A DNA stretch of 64,000 bases from Limnohabitans sp. G3-2 (GTDB taxonomy: Bacteria > Pseudomonadota > Gammaproteobacteria > Burkholderiales > Burkholderiaceae_C): positions 372,001 through 436,000 of the forward strand of contig NZ_NESG01000001.1 of NCBI RefSeq assembly GCF_002778275.1. The letters run 5' to 3'. The translations under genes were made by a program, and so were the position numbers. Within the stretch, counting starts at the first letter, position 1, and the number at the start of each line of letters is the position of its first letter. Below, in pieces: positions 53,887 through 62,294 of this stretch. The notes beneath the pieces were generated by a model. It saw only the letters and a program-made list of their open reading frames with translations, was not told the DNA's origin and did not search any database.

Positions 53887-54212
53887 ACAACCTACCGTTT
53901 TTATGTTGAAATTGGACCGTTACAAATAAGTTCATGCATCCAGCCAATCACCCCAAAAGTGTTTCGAATGTCACGCCACCGGGTAATTAGTAACAAATAA
54001 AAAGCGTTTTTTAAAGAACACCCCGCACCGGCAAATCTTGACGCTTGCGAGTGGTGTCGGTCTTGAAGGCTTTAAAAAGAAATCGGTTATTTGATAATTC
54101 CACATTATGAAATATAGCCATCAAAGCAACCATATGCCCCCCACGCTTTGGGTTTTACCGGGGTCAGACATCAGCAATGCTCAACAGCTGAGATGCTTTC
54201 AAGTTCAGCGCC
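53887..54212. other. 326-bp AT-rich stretch before the insertion sequence
   Basis: Contains the second copy of the imperfect repeat (53912-53958), no supported gene, and a GGGGTCAGAC fragment near 54159 that resembles the palindrome at 22279. Confidence 0.45.
53912..53958 (+). repeat. imperfect direct repeat, copy 2
   Basis: It starts TTGGACCGTTACAAATAAGTT in outline and ends CACCCCAAAA, matching 52313-52357 at roughly three quarters of positions. Confidence 0.5.
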
Positions 54213-54269
54213 TGAATCGCCCCGGGTATCAAGGAGGCCAGTTGGTTTAAGTCATTCCGTTGTGGCGGT

Positions 54270-55160
54270 TTAACTGGCAAGTTGCCGATAGTAATTGTCT
54301 TCAGCTTCGGCAGGTGGAATATACCCAATCGGCTCAAGCAGTCTGTGGTGGTTAAACCAAGACACCCATTCAAGCGTTGCAATCTCCAGTGACTCCTTGG
54401 TTTTCCAGGGTGCTCGGCGGTGAATCAACTCAGCTTTGTACAGCCCGTTAATCGTTTCCGCCAACGCGTTGTCGTAGCTGTCACCCCGGCTTCCTACTGA
54501 AGGTTCTATCCCCGCTTCGCTCAATCGCTCGCTATACCGGATGGACACGTATTGCGAACCCCTATCGCTGTGATGAATCAGGGCGTCGCTTCGTTCGGGT
54601 TGCCGGTCGTACAAAGCCTGCTCCAGCGCATCGAGCACAAAGTCTGTCCGCATGGAGCTGCTCTGACGCCAACCCACAATCCGACGCGCATACACGTCAA
54701 TCACAAAGGCCACGTATTGCCAGCCTTGCCACGTAGAGACGTAGGTGAGGTCCGACACCCACAACTGATTGGGCCGGTCTGCCTTGAACTGCCGGTTGAC
54801 CCGGTCCAGCGGGCATGGTGCATTGGCGTCTGGGGTCGTGGTGCGTACGACCTTGCCACGGCGTACACCGCGCAGGCCCAGTCGGCGCATCAGTCGCTCG
54901 ACAGTGCACCGGGCAACGGCAATTCCCTCACGGTTCATCTGTTTCCACACCTTGTCGGCTCCGTAGACCTGCATATTGGCGTGCCAGATCCGTTGGACTT
55001 GCGCGATAAGTTCGTCATCGTGCTTGGCCCTGTCACAGCGCAATGCCGGCTCGCGCATTTGGGCAGCGTGACGCCAGTAACACGACGGGGCAATCTGCAA
55101 AACCTTGCAGATCGGCTCGACCCCATAGGTATCACTGTGTTGGTCAATGTACGCCTTCAA
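54270..55160 (-). CDS. IS3-family transposase OrfB (DDE)
   Basis: 296 residues with an HTH_21-type region ([33 protein letters not shown]) and an rve integrase core. The catalytic triad is seen in [17 protein letters not shown] and [12 protein letters not shown]. The TTG start at 55160 overlaps the orfA stop by 4 bases (TTGA), so OrfB is made by coupling or by frameshifting to an OrfAB fusion. Confidence 0.9.
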   Translation of the reverse strand: MKAYIDQHSDTYGVEPICKVLQIAPSCYWRHAAQMREPALRCDRAKHDDELIAQVQRIWHANMQVYGADKVWKQMNREGIAVARCTVERLMRRLGLRGVRRGKVVRTTTPDANAPCPLDRVNRQFKADRPNQLWVSDLTYVSTWQGWQYVAFVIDVYARRIVGWRQSSSMRTDFVLDALEQALYDRQPERSDALIHHSDRGSQYVSIRYSERLSEAGIEPSVGSRGDSYDNALAETINGLYKAELIHRRAPWKTKESLEIATLEWVSWFNHHRLLEPIGYIPPAEAEDNYYRQLAS

Positions 55161-55483
55161 CTCTTGAGTCGGCGGTCGAGCTCCGCCTGGGCGAAAAACG
55201 CGCTGGCCGTCTTGAGGATGTCATTGGCCCGGCGCAGCTCCTTGACCTCCCGCTGCAATGCCTTGAGCTGCTCGCGTTCGCTGCTGGTCAAGCCCTCGCG
55301 CTGGCCGCTGTCAACCTCATCGCGCTTGACCCAATCGTTGAGCGTTTGCGGCACGCAACCGATCTTTGGCGCAATCGATTCAATGGCGGCCCACAGCGAT
55401 GGGTACTCACCGCGGTGCTCCTGCACCAGGCGTACTGCACGTTCACGCACTTCCGGGGAAAATTTGTTTGATCTCTTGTTCAT
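55157..55483 (-). CDS. IS3-family transposase OrfA
   Basis: 108 residues. An N-terminal helix-turn-helix ([49 protein letters not shown]) is followed by a leucine-zipper-like helix ([38 protein letters not shown]). It binds the IS ends and dimerises. Confidence 0.9.
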   Translation of the reverse strand: MNKRSNKFSPEVRERAVRLVQEHRGEYPSLWAAIESIAPKIGCVPQTLNDWVKRDEVDSGQREGLTSSEREQLKALQREVKELRRANDILKTASAFFAQAELDRRLKS

Positions 55484-55558
55484 GGCTCCATCTTCTCAAA
55501 GTTTGGAGCCTCCTCAAAACCCGGGGCGATTCACTTTTCAGAACAGTATCCGCTCGGA

Positions 55559-55572
55559 CACCGCTTCCGCCA
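55559..55572 (+). repeat. second attachment-site repeat (attR-like)
   Basis: CACCGCTTCCGCCA repeats the 3' end of tRNA-Ser exactly; the bases before it do not continue the tRNA, so only the end was duplicated. Confidence 0.7.
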
Positions 55573-55577
55573 AGACA

Positions 55578-55615
55578 CCATGCAAAACGCCCCTCACGAG
55601 GGGCGTTTTGCATGG
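55578..55615. terminator. strong bidirectional terminator, probably the original tRNA-Ser terminator
   Basis: A perfect 17-bp stem (55578-55594 with 55599-55615) around CACG. Its core is AAAACGCCCC/GGGGCGTTTT. It lies 5 bases after the second attachment repeat and before the convergent oxidoreductase gene. Without the island it would follow the tRNA directly. Confidence 0.85.
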
Positions 55616-55626
55616 CGCAGCGAATT

Positions 55627-56592
55627 TCAGCGCTTACCCACCAACATCGCCTCCACCAACACCTGAACCGCCAGCGCTTCTTCGGCGGTCGCCAGTTTGT
55701 GCGGCTGGCCTTGCAGCCACAAATCCACTTCGCTCAGTTGTCGCTGCAATGCGCTGGTGCGGGGGTCTTCGGTGGTCCAGTCCAGGGCCTCAACCCAAGG
55801 ACCGCCGTCGGAGCGCCACAGTTGGTAAAACTCTCGGAATTGGTGGTTCAGGCGGCTGCCGCGCACCGTGACTTCTTGGCGATCGGGCTGCTGCCCTCCC
55901 GTGGTGGCCATCACCGTCACCGGTTTGCCGTCGGCCGTGGTCAATCGGGCCAGCATGTCCAGCTCGCACAGTGCGGGATCTTCGGGGTAACGCGGCAAGG
56001 CCTGCTGCAAAGTCAAAGGCCCCAAAAATCGACCCGCCAAAAACAGGAAGTGCGAAATCACCTCCCGGGTGTATCCCCCCTCGTGGCGCAGGCGCAGCCA
56101 ATCGGCGTCTTTTTGCCAGGCACGGGGCCAGGCGGGGTAATTCACCACGATGTCGATGCCCAACAGCTCGCCCGTTTCACCCGCAGCGATGGCGCGGTGG
56201 AGCTCGTCAAAACCCCGCGATGCGGCTTGTGTGAAGTTGACCACGCCTGGCCAACGGGCCCGGGCCAGCTGAGCCACCAGATCACGGCTTTGCGCGTTGT
56301 CGGTGCCCAAGGGTTTTTCCATGAACACACCTTGCCCGGCCGCAGCAGCCTGCAGGGCATAGGTTTTGCGAGGTCCCGGCGGGCAAGCCAAATACACCAC
56401 ATCGGCGCCCGCCATGGCGGCTTCGGGACTGGCGGCGATCGGGACATCCGGCAAGAGTTCGCGCGTTTTGGCGACGGATTCGGCCGACGGATCCCAAACA
56501 CCGCAAACGTCAAAAGCGGGGTGTCGCCATGCGTTTTCCAGCATGCGTCGGCCCATGATGCCCAGCCCAACAATGGCCATTCGATGTGTCAT
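55627..56592 (-). CDS. Gfo/Idh/MocA-family oxidoreductase
   Basis: 321 residues. A Rossmann fold starts MAIVGLGIMGRRMLENAW; VFMEKPLGTDNAQSRDL holds the EKPxG motif with the catalytic lysine; GGYTREVISHFLFL lies in the substrate domain. The family oxidises or reduces sugars and cyclitols with NAD(P). No sugar genes are nearby, so substrate is unknown. Confidence 0.85.
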   Translation of the reverse strand: MTHRMAIVGLGIMGRRMLENAWRHPAFDVCGVWDPSAESVAKTRELLPDVPIAASPEAAMAGADVVYLACPPGPRKTYALQAAAAGQGVFMEKPLGTDNAQSRDLVAQLARARWPGVVNFTQAASRGFDELHRAIAAGETGELLGIDIVVNYPAWPRAWQKDADWLRLRHEGGYTREVISHFLFLAGRFLGPLTLQQALPRYPEDPALCELDMLARLTTADGKPVTVMATTGGQQPDRQEVTVRGSRLNHQFREFYQLWRSDGGPWVEALDWTTEDPRTSALQRQLSEVDLWLQGQPHKLATAEEALAVQVLVEAMLVGKR

Positions 56593-56672
56593 GTGGTTCT
56601 CCTGAAGCCTTGAGCTTAACCCCAGACAAATGGGGCGATGACGATGACGATAAATTCGATAAAATCATCGAT

Positions 56673-57050
56673 ATGGAAAAAACCAACAGTACCAACAGCC
56701 CATTTGCAGCCGCTTACCTGCGGTTTTTACAATTGGCCAAAGTCATCCAGGCCCTGCCCGATGGGATGGAAATGGATGCCAACGAGAAGGCCTTGCTGCA
56801 AGCCGTGGTGCTTCGCTGGTATGAAAATCAGCCCATGACCGTGCGCGAAGCCATTGCACTGGCGGACTTGGGCTCCCCCGCCACGCTGCACAAGCGAATC
56901 ACGCGGCTGCGCGAAAAGGAAATGCTCAGCACGTTCAATTTGGAAGGCGATCGCCGCGCCAAATTTTTGATCCCGACCCAACGCACCTTGGATTACTTCA
57001 GCCACCTGGGGCAATCCATGCAGGCAGCCCACCAAGAAACACCTGCATGA
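56673..57050 (+). CDS. winged-helix (MarR-like) transcriptional regulator
   Basis: 125 residues. The segment KALLQAVVLRWYENQPMTVREAIALADLGSPATLHKRITRLREKEMLSTFNLEGDRRAKFLIPTQ reads as a MarR/winged-helix unit. It starts at 56673 behind ATTCGAT-AAAATC-ATCGAT, an imperfect inverted repeat that could be its operator. The membrane-protein gene overlaps its stop (ATGA). Confidence 0.72.
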   Translation: MEKTNSTNSPFAAAYLRFLQLAKVIQALPDGMEMDANEKALLQAVVLRWYENQPMTVREAIALADLGSPATLHKRITRLREKEMLSTFNLEGDRRAKFLIPTQRTLDYFSHLGQSMQAAHQETPA

Positions 57051-57613
57051 GTTCATTCGTCGGCAGCTCACTTCAAAAAACAGTACTGGCTTTGCTCAGT
57101 GCTGTTTTGTTTGTGTGCTTCTTCGAACTCAACGGTTGGTTGTTTCACGACTTTGAACACAAACAGGGCATCAACTGGTTGTTTTTGCCTGCTGGCTTCA
57201 GGGTGATTTTGGTGTTGGTGCTGGGCCTTCCCGGTGCTTTGGGTTTGATGCTGGGCAGCTGGTACATCGATGCAGGCCTGATCGATGGGCCGAACATCTT
57301 GCTGGCCTTTTTGAACGGGGTGGCCGGCGGATTGACCCCGTGGCTGGTGATGAAATACCTGCAAAAACAACAGTGGTTGAGCGACCAACTGCAAAAGCTC
57401 AACCCCTTGCAGCTGCTGAACTTGACACTGAGCACCTCAGCCGCCAGCGCTGCGGCTCACCAAATGGTCTGGCTTTGGCTGGAACGTCCGCAGACCAACT
57501 TTTGGGTGGATGTGTGGCCCATGTTCATTGGCAACGTCACGGGCGCTTTGGTCATGCTCTACGGCTTCAAGTTCGTCCTGGACAGAATGCGCTTGGTCCA
57601 CCCAAACCGCTGA
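57047..57613 (+). CDS. multi-helix membrane protein, MASE1-like
   Basis: 188 residues, mostly hydrophobic with about five or six transmembrane helices. NWLFLPAGFRVILVLVLGLPGALGLMLGSWY resembles the first part of MASE1 sensor domains, but there is no attached signalling domain. Translationally coupled to the upstream regulator, so the two probably act together. Function unknown. Confidence 0.65.
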   Translation: MSSFVGSSLQKTVLALLSAVLFVCFFELNGWLFHDFEHKQGINWLFLPAGFRVILVLVLGLPGALGLMLGSWYIDAGLIDGPNILLAFLNGVAGGLTPWLVMKYLQKQQWLSDQLQKLNPLQLLNLTLSTSAASAAAHQMVWLWLERPQTNFWVDVWPMFIGNVTGALVMLYGFKFVLDRMRLVHPNR

Positions 57614-57627
57614 AAAGGCCTGAGACC

Positions 57628-58839
57628 TCAGTCGGCTTCGGCCAAAAACAGCGCCTGCAGGTCACTCAAAAAATCAAAGCCTTTTTCTGTCGGCCAGACC
57701 CGGTGCAGGTCGCGCCCGATCAGGCCCAGTTGTTCAGCCTCCGCCAGACCCTTTTGGATGCTGGTCATGGCCAGGCCCGTGCGGTCCACGAAATCGGCCA
57801 ATTCGAAACCAGCGCGCAAACGCAAGGCATTGAGCATGAATTCAAACGGCAAATCTTGGCGCGACACTTCGGTGCTTTGCGTCACAGGCTCGCCCTTCAT
57901 GGCTTGCTGCATGTAAAGCGCTGGCTCGCGGTAACGCACCTGCCGCAGCACACGGTGCGCGAAACTGAGCTTGCTGTGCGCCCCTGCGCCAATGCCGAGG
58001 TAATCACCAAACTGCCAGTAATTCAGGTTGTGCGCGCAGCGGTGTCCGGGCTTGGCGTAGGCCGACACTTCGTACCGTTCCAAACCCGCCAAACCCGTGC
58101 GTTCGGTGATCCGGTCCATCATGTCGTAGGCCAAATCGTCTTCAGGCAAGGCCGGTGGAAACTTGGCGAACACCGTGTTGGGCTCGATCGTCAGGTGGTA
58201 GATCGAGATGTGCGGGGGCGCAAAGGCCAGCGCAGTGGCGATGTCTTGCGTCAGGCCTTCCAGCGTTTGGCCGGGCAAGGCGTACATCAGGTCGAGGTTG
58301 AAGGTGTCAAACACCTGCGCGGCTTCGGTCACGGCGGCCAAGGCTTGGTCGCGGTCGTGCACCCGGCCCAAAGCTTTCAGGTGCGCGTTGTCAAAACTTT
58401 GCACACCGATCGACAAACGGGTGATGCCTGCTTGGCGGAAAGCCTTGAATCGGTCTTTTTCAAAAGTGCCGGGGTTGGCTTCCATGGTGATTTCGGCGTC
58501 CGGTGCCAAGCGCACACGGGCGCGGATGCCGCTCACCAAACGCTCAATCGCCTCCGGCGAAAACAGGCTGGGCGTGCCGCCGCCCAAAAACACGGTCTGG
58601 ATGCTGCGGCCCCAGATCAATGGCAGGCTGGCTTCCAGGTCGGCCAACAGCGCTTGGATGTAGGCGTCTTGCGTTGAAACCGGGTCTGCGCCATCGCGAA
58701 ATTCATGCGAGTTGAAGTCGCAGTAGGGGCACTTCTTGATGCACCAGGGCAGGTGCACATACAGCGACAGGGGCGGCAGACTGCTCAGTTGCAGCACGCC
58801 TGGGCGCATGGCGTGCACCGGGTCCATCATGGGGTTCAT
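57628..58839 (-). CDS. hemW: radical SAM haem chaperone HemW
   Basis: 403 residues. SLYVHLPWCIKKCPYCDFNSHEF carries the CxxxCxxC cluster motif, with TVFLGGGTPSLFSPEAIERL following. It lacks the extra residues of HemN coproporphyrinogen oxidase and matches HemW, which transfers haem. It is 7 bases downstream of rdgB in the same operon, a common arrangement in this group. The precise start among several methionines is unsure. Confidence 0.9.
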   Translation of the reverse strand: MNPMMDPVHAMRPGVLQLSSLPPLSLYVHLPWCIKKCPYCDFNSHEFRDGADPVSTQDAYIQALLADLEASLPLIWGRSIQTVFLGGGTPSLFSPEAIERLVSGIRARVRLAPDAEITMEANPGTFEKDRFKAFRQAGITRLSIGVQSFDNAHLKALGRVHDRDQALAAVTEAAQVFDTFNLDLMYALPGQTLEGLTQDIATALAFAPPHISIYHLTIEPNTVFAKFPPALPEDDLAYDMMDRITERTGLAGLERYEVSAYAKPGHRCAHNLNYWQFGDYLGIGAGAHSKLSFAHRVLRQVRYREPALYMQQAMKGEPVTQSTEVSRQDLPFEFMLNALRLRAGFELADFVDRTGLAMTSIQKGLAEAEQLGLIGRDLHRVWPTEKGFDFLSDLQALFLAEAD

Positions 58840-58846
58840 GGGCGCT

Positions 58847-59461
58847 TCATGCCACAGCGTCGGCCGGCCAACGCTCGCGCATCAGCGCCAGCATGGCTTG
58901 TGCGGCGCGGCCTCGGTGGCTGTGGGCGTTTTTGACGTCAGGCGGCAGTTCAGCAAACGTCTTGCCGAACTCGGGCAACAACATGACCGGATCGAAGCCA
59001 AAACCATGGCTGCCCCGGCGCTCGGGCGTGATCTGCACCACCACCCGGCCCACCGCCACCAGGGGCTCCGGGTCGTCGGCGCTGCGCAAGGCCACCAAGG
59101 TGCTGACCATGGCGGCGCGGCGCTGGGTGATGCCCTGCATTTGTTCCAGCAAGGCGCTCACGTTGGTGTCGTCACCCTTGGGGTAGCCAAAGCGGGTGGC
59201 GTAGAAAGCCGTGTCCACGCCAGGCTGACCGCCAAAAGCGTCCACACACAGACCCGCATCGTCGGCCAGGGCCGGCAAGCCACTGAGCTGCGCGGCGTGC
59301 CGGGCTTTGGCCAAGGCGTTTTCCACAAAGGTTTTGAAGGGCTCAGCGGCTTCGGGGATGTTCAGTTCGGACTGGCGCACCAGCGTCATGCCCAGCGGCG
59401 CAAACAGGGTTTGCAACTCGGCCAATTTGCCCGCGTTGTTGGAAGCCAGAACGATTTTCAT
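58847..59461 (-). CDS. rdgB: XTP/dITP pyrophosphatase RdgB
   Basis: 204 residues from the ATG at 59461. MKIVLASNNAGKLAEL, TFVENALAKARHAA, ALADDAGLCVDAFGGQPGVDTAFYA and GFGFDPVMLLPEFGKTFAEL are the HAM1 motifs. It hydrolyses deaminated purine nucleotides, protecting DNA. It follows rph by 17 bases. Confidence 0.95.
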   Translation of the reverse strand: MKIVLASNNAGKLAELQTLFAPLGMTLVRQSELNIPEAAEPFKTFVENALAKARHAAQLSGLPALADDAGLCVDAFGGQPGVDTAFYATRFGYPKGDDTNVSALLEQMQGITQRRAAMVSTLVALRSADDPEPLVAVGRVVVQITPERRGSHGFGFDPVMLLPEFGKTFAELPPDVKNAHSHRGRAAQAMLALMRERWPADAVA

Positions 59462-59478
59462 GAAGAGAGGGGCAGCGC

Positions 59479-60237
59479 TTATGCGCTGAAGGTCAGCGTC
59501 TGGGGTGCGTCGTGCGCTTGCTTTTGCAGCTGGACCAGCTGGGCAATGCCTTTTTCGGCCAGCGCCAGCATGCGGTCCATCTCCACGCGGGTGAAAGCCA
59601 CGCCCTCGGCCGTGCCCTGCACTTCCACAAAGTGGCCCGCGCCCGTCATGACCACGTTCATGTCGGTGTCGCAGGCCGAGTCTTCGGGGTAATCCAAGTC
59701 CAGCAAAGCCGCCCCGTTTTTCAGGCCGACCGAAATCGCGGCCACGCGGTCCAGGATGGGGGACTCGCTCAGCTTGCCCGTGGCCATGAGCCAGTTGACG
59801 GCGTCTTGCGCCGCCACAAAAGCACCGGTGATGCTGGCGGTGCGGGTGCCGCCGTCGGCTTGCAGAACGTCGCAATCGAGGTGAATGGTGCGCTCGCCCA
59901 GTTTTTTCAAGTCAAAAACAGCCCGCAATGAGCGACCAATCAGGCGCTGGATTTCTTGCGTGCGGCCGCTTTGCTTGCCGCGTGCGGCTTCGCGGTCACC
60001 GCGGGTGTGGGTGGCGCGGGGCAGCATGCCGTATTCGGCCGTGACCCAGCCCTCACCACTGCCTTTTTTGTGGCCCGGCACTTTTTCCTCCACCGAAGCG
60101 GTGCAAAGCACGCGGGTCTGGCCAAACTCGATCAGCACCGAGCCTTCGGCGTGCACGGTGTAACCGCGGGTGATGCGCACCGGGCGCAGGGCATCGGCAG
60201 GGCGACCGGTTCGAACGTAAGAGGTGCTGGTGTTCAT
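59479..60237 (-). CDS. rph: ribonuclease PH
   Basis: 252 residues. [62 protein letters not shown] and [22 protein letters not shown] are RNase PH hallmarks. It trims tRNA 3' ends by phosphorolysis. Divergent from yicC. Confidence 0.96.
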   Translation of the reverse strand: MNTSTSYVRTGRPADALRPVRITRGYTVHAEGSVLIEFGQTRVLCTASVEEKVPGHKKGSGEGWVTAEYGMLPRATHTRGDREAARGKQSGRTQEIQRLIGRSLRAVFDLKKLGERTIHLDCDVLQADGGTRTASITGAFVAAQDAVNWLMATGKLSESPILDRVAAISVGLKNGAALLDLDYPEDSACDTDMNVVMTGAGHFVEVQGTAEGVAFTRVEMDRMLALAEKGIAQLVQLQKQAHDAPQTLTFSA

Positions 60238-60410
60238 GATGGCGAGAAATGAAGTGAGTGCCTGGCCCTGACAATGCGCCTGGCCATGGGCAGGCGGGTC
60301 AGACCCAAGAGTTTGAGATAATGCCTCGTTTCATGCTCAGCTGTTAGGCTGCAGCATTTGCAGTGCACACAGGCCCATGGGGTCAGGCGCTGCCACAAGG
60401 AACTTGATCC

Positions 60411-61328
60411 ATGCCAGTTTACAGTATGACCGGATACGCCAGCGTGCAGCACAGCCCGCTGGCCGCAGACGGCGAAACCCCTGCCAGCGCGGCCCCCACA
60501 GCCCGGCTGGGGTTTGAAATCCGCTCGGTCAACAGCCGCTTTCTGGACCTGAGTTTCCGCCTGCCAGAAGAGCTGCGCCAGCTCGAACCCGGACTGCGCG
60601 AGCTGATCACCCGGCAAATCAAACGCGGCAAAGTGGAAGTGCGTGCCAGCCAAGATGCAGGTGACGGCGCCACCCTGCAAGCCCCCAACCACCAGGCCCT
60701 GCAAAAAATCGCAGCGCTGCAAGACAAAATCCAGGACTGGTTGCCCGACGCCCGCGCCTTGAGCGTGGCCGACGTGCTGCGCATGACGGCGGGCAGCTCG
60801 GGCCAAGCAGCGCCCGATGAAGCCGCCTGGATGCAACTGGCCGCCCAAGCCGTGGCCGCCCTGCGCGAGGCCCGCGCCCGTGAAGGTGCCCGGCTGACCG
60901 AGATGCTGCAAGGCCACATTGAGCAACTGCGTGGCTTGGCCGAACAGGCCCTCCCCCTGGTGCCGCAACTGGTCGAACAGCAGCGCCAGCGCTTTTTGGA
61001 GCGCTGGAAAGACGCCATGTCCTTGGCGGACGGCAGTCACTTGCCCGAAGCCGCACAAGACCGGGCGCTGACCGAAGCCACCGCTTTTGCGATCCGCATC
61101 GACGTGGCCGAAGAGCTCACCCGCCTGCGCTCGCACCTGGACGAACTCTCCCGACTGCTCAGCCAAGGCGGCGACATCGGCAAACGCCTGGATTTCCTGA
61201 TCCAGGAACTGCACCGCGAAGCGAACACTTTGGGCTCCAAATCGGCCGTGCTCGAGATGACGCGCATCTCGGTGGACATGAAGGTGCTGATTGAGCAAAT
61301 GCGCGAACAAGTCCAGAACATCGAATAA
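60411..61328 (+). CDS. yicC: YicC-family endoribonuclease
   Basis: 305 residues. [13 protein letters not shown] at the N-terminus and [47 protein letters not shown] at the C-terminus are the family's conserved ends. Divergent from rph and 11 bases upstream of gmk. Confidence 0.93.
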   Translation: MPVYSMTGYASVQHSPLAADGETPASAAPTARLGFEIRSVNSRFLDLSFRLPEELRQLEPGLRELITRQIKRGKVEVRASQDAGDGATLQAPNHQALQKIAALQDKIQDWLPDARALSVADVLRMTAGSSGQAAPDEAAWMQLAAQAVAALREARAREGARLTEMLQGHIEQLRGLAEQALPLVPQLVEQQRQRFLERWKDAMSLADGSHLPEAAQDRALTEATAFAIRIDVAEELTRLRSHLDELSRLLSQGGDIGKRLDFLIQELHREANTLGSKSAVLEMTRISVDMKVLIEQMREQVQNIE

Positions 61329-61339
61329 AGAGCCCCAGC

Positions 61340-61960
61340 ATGGATTACCCAGGAAACCTGTTTGTCGTGGCCGCCCCCAGCGGGGCCGGAAAATCCAGCT
61401 TGGTCAAGGCCTTGATGGAGCTCGATTCACGCGTGCAGCCCACGGTCTCGCACACCACCCGCGCGCCCAGGGGCCAGGAAAAGCATGGCCGGGAATACTT
61501 TTTCACCTCGGCGCAAGAGTTCGATGCCATGGTGCTGGGCGACGCCTTCGTCGAATGGGCCCATGTCCATGGCCAGCGCTACGGCACCTCCAAGCGGATG
61601 ATTGAAGACCGCATGGCCCAAGGTGCGGACGTGATCCTGGAAATCGACTACCAAGGCGCTTTGCAAATCAAGAAGATGTATGCCAATGCGGTGCTCATCT
61701 TCATCCTGCCCCCCAGCTGGGAAGAACTGCGCGCTCGCTTGGAGCGGCGCGGCGAAGATGCGCCAGACATCATCGCGCTGCGCCTGCAAAATGCGGCCAT
61801 CGAAATCGCCCAGGCCCCTGAATTTGACTTCGTTATAATCAATGAAGTATTTGATCGTGCCTTGTTTGACCTCAAAGCGGTTGTTCACGCCCAGCGGCTC
61901 AAGTACCACGTTCAGCGCCGTGCCCGGCCTGACACCTTCCAAGCGCTCAAAATGGCTTGA
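61340..61960 (+). CDS. gmk: guanylate kinase
   Basis: 206 residues. P-loop [37 protein letters not shown] for GMP binding, and [15 protein letters not shown] are intact. It phosphorylates GMP to GDP. Followed by rpoZ in the usual gmk-rpoZ-spoT order. Confidence 0.96.
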   Translation: MDYPGNLFVVAAPSGAGKSSLVKALMELDSRVQPTVSHTTRAPRGQEKHGREYFFTSAQEFDAMVLGDAFVEWAHVHGQRYGTSKRMIEDRMAQGADVILEIDYQGALQIKKMYANAVLIFILPPSWEELRARLERRGEDAPDIIALRLQNAAIEIAQAPEFDFVIINEVFDRALFDLKAVVHAQRLKYHVQRRARPDTFQALKMA

Positions 61961-61991
61961 ACCCAGCACCCAAATTTTCAAGGAAAACATC

Positions 61992-62192
61992 ATGGCCCGT
62001 ATCACTGTTGAAGATTGCCTGGAACAAATCCCGAACCGCTTTCAGCTGGTTTTGGCCGCTACTTACCGCGCCCGCATGTTGAGCCAAGGTCACACCCCCC
62101 GCATCGAGAGCAAAAACAAGCCAGGTGTGACGGCGCTGCGCGAAATCGCCGCAGGCAAAGTCGGTATCGAGATGCTCAAGCGCGTGTCCTGA
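61992..62192 (+). CDS. rpoZ: RNA polymerase omega subunit
   Basis: 66 residues, [30 protein letters not shown], typical short beta-proteobacterial omega. AAGGAAAA precedes the ATG. Between gmk and spoT, with a terminator downstream. Confidence 0.95.
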   Translation: MARITVEDCLEQIPNRFQLVLAATYRARMLSQGHTPRIESKNKPGVTALREIAAGKVGIEMLKRVS

Positions 62193-62224
62193 TCGACCCC
62201 TGTCCGGCTCTTGCCGGATCAGCC

Positions 62225-62250
62225 AAAGCCCCAGCCATGGGGCTTTTTTT
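62225..62250 (+). terminator. rho-independent terminator after rpoZ
   Basis: AAAGCCCC-agccat-GGGGCTTT followed by TTTT. It separates rpoZ from spoT, which then has its own start of transcription or depends on read-through. Confidence 0.85.
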
Positions 62251-62294
62251 CGTCTGAAAATCAAGCCCTCAACCGCTTGCGTTACATTGATGTC

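Larger units (their letters stand above)
54213..55533 (-). mobile_element. IS3-family insertion sequence, 1.32 kb
   Basis: Terminal inverted repeats begin TGAATCGCCCCGGGT at both ends (54213 inward, 55533 inward) and agree at about 23 of 26 bases. Inside are two overlapping frames, orfA and orfB, both intact. No 3- or 4-bp target duplication is seen (GCC at one side, CTT at the other), so the flanks may have been rearranged. Confidence 0.88.
52130..55558. mobile_element. small integrated island at tRNA-Ser
   Basis: The 3.4-kb segment between the tRNA 3' end and its 14-bp duplicate differs from the surroundings. Its first half is visibly AT-rich; the second half is an IS3-family insertion. 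It contains an NHL-repeat lipoprotein but no integrase, so it is probably a decayed remnant whose integrase gene has been lost. A strong terminator lies 5 bases beyond the second repeat. Confidence 0.68.
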
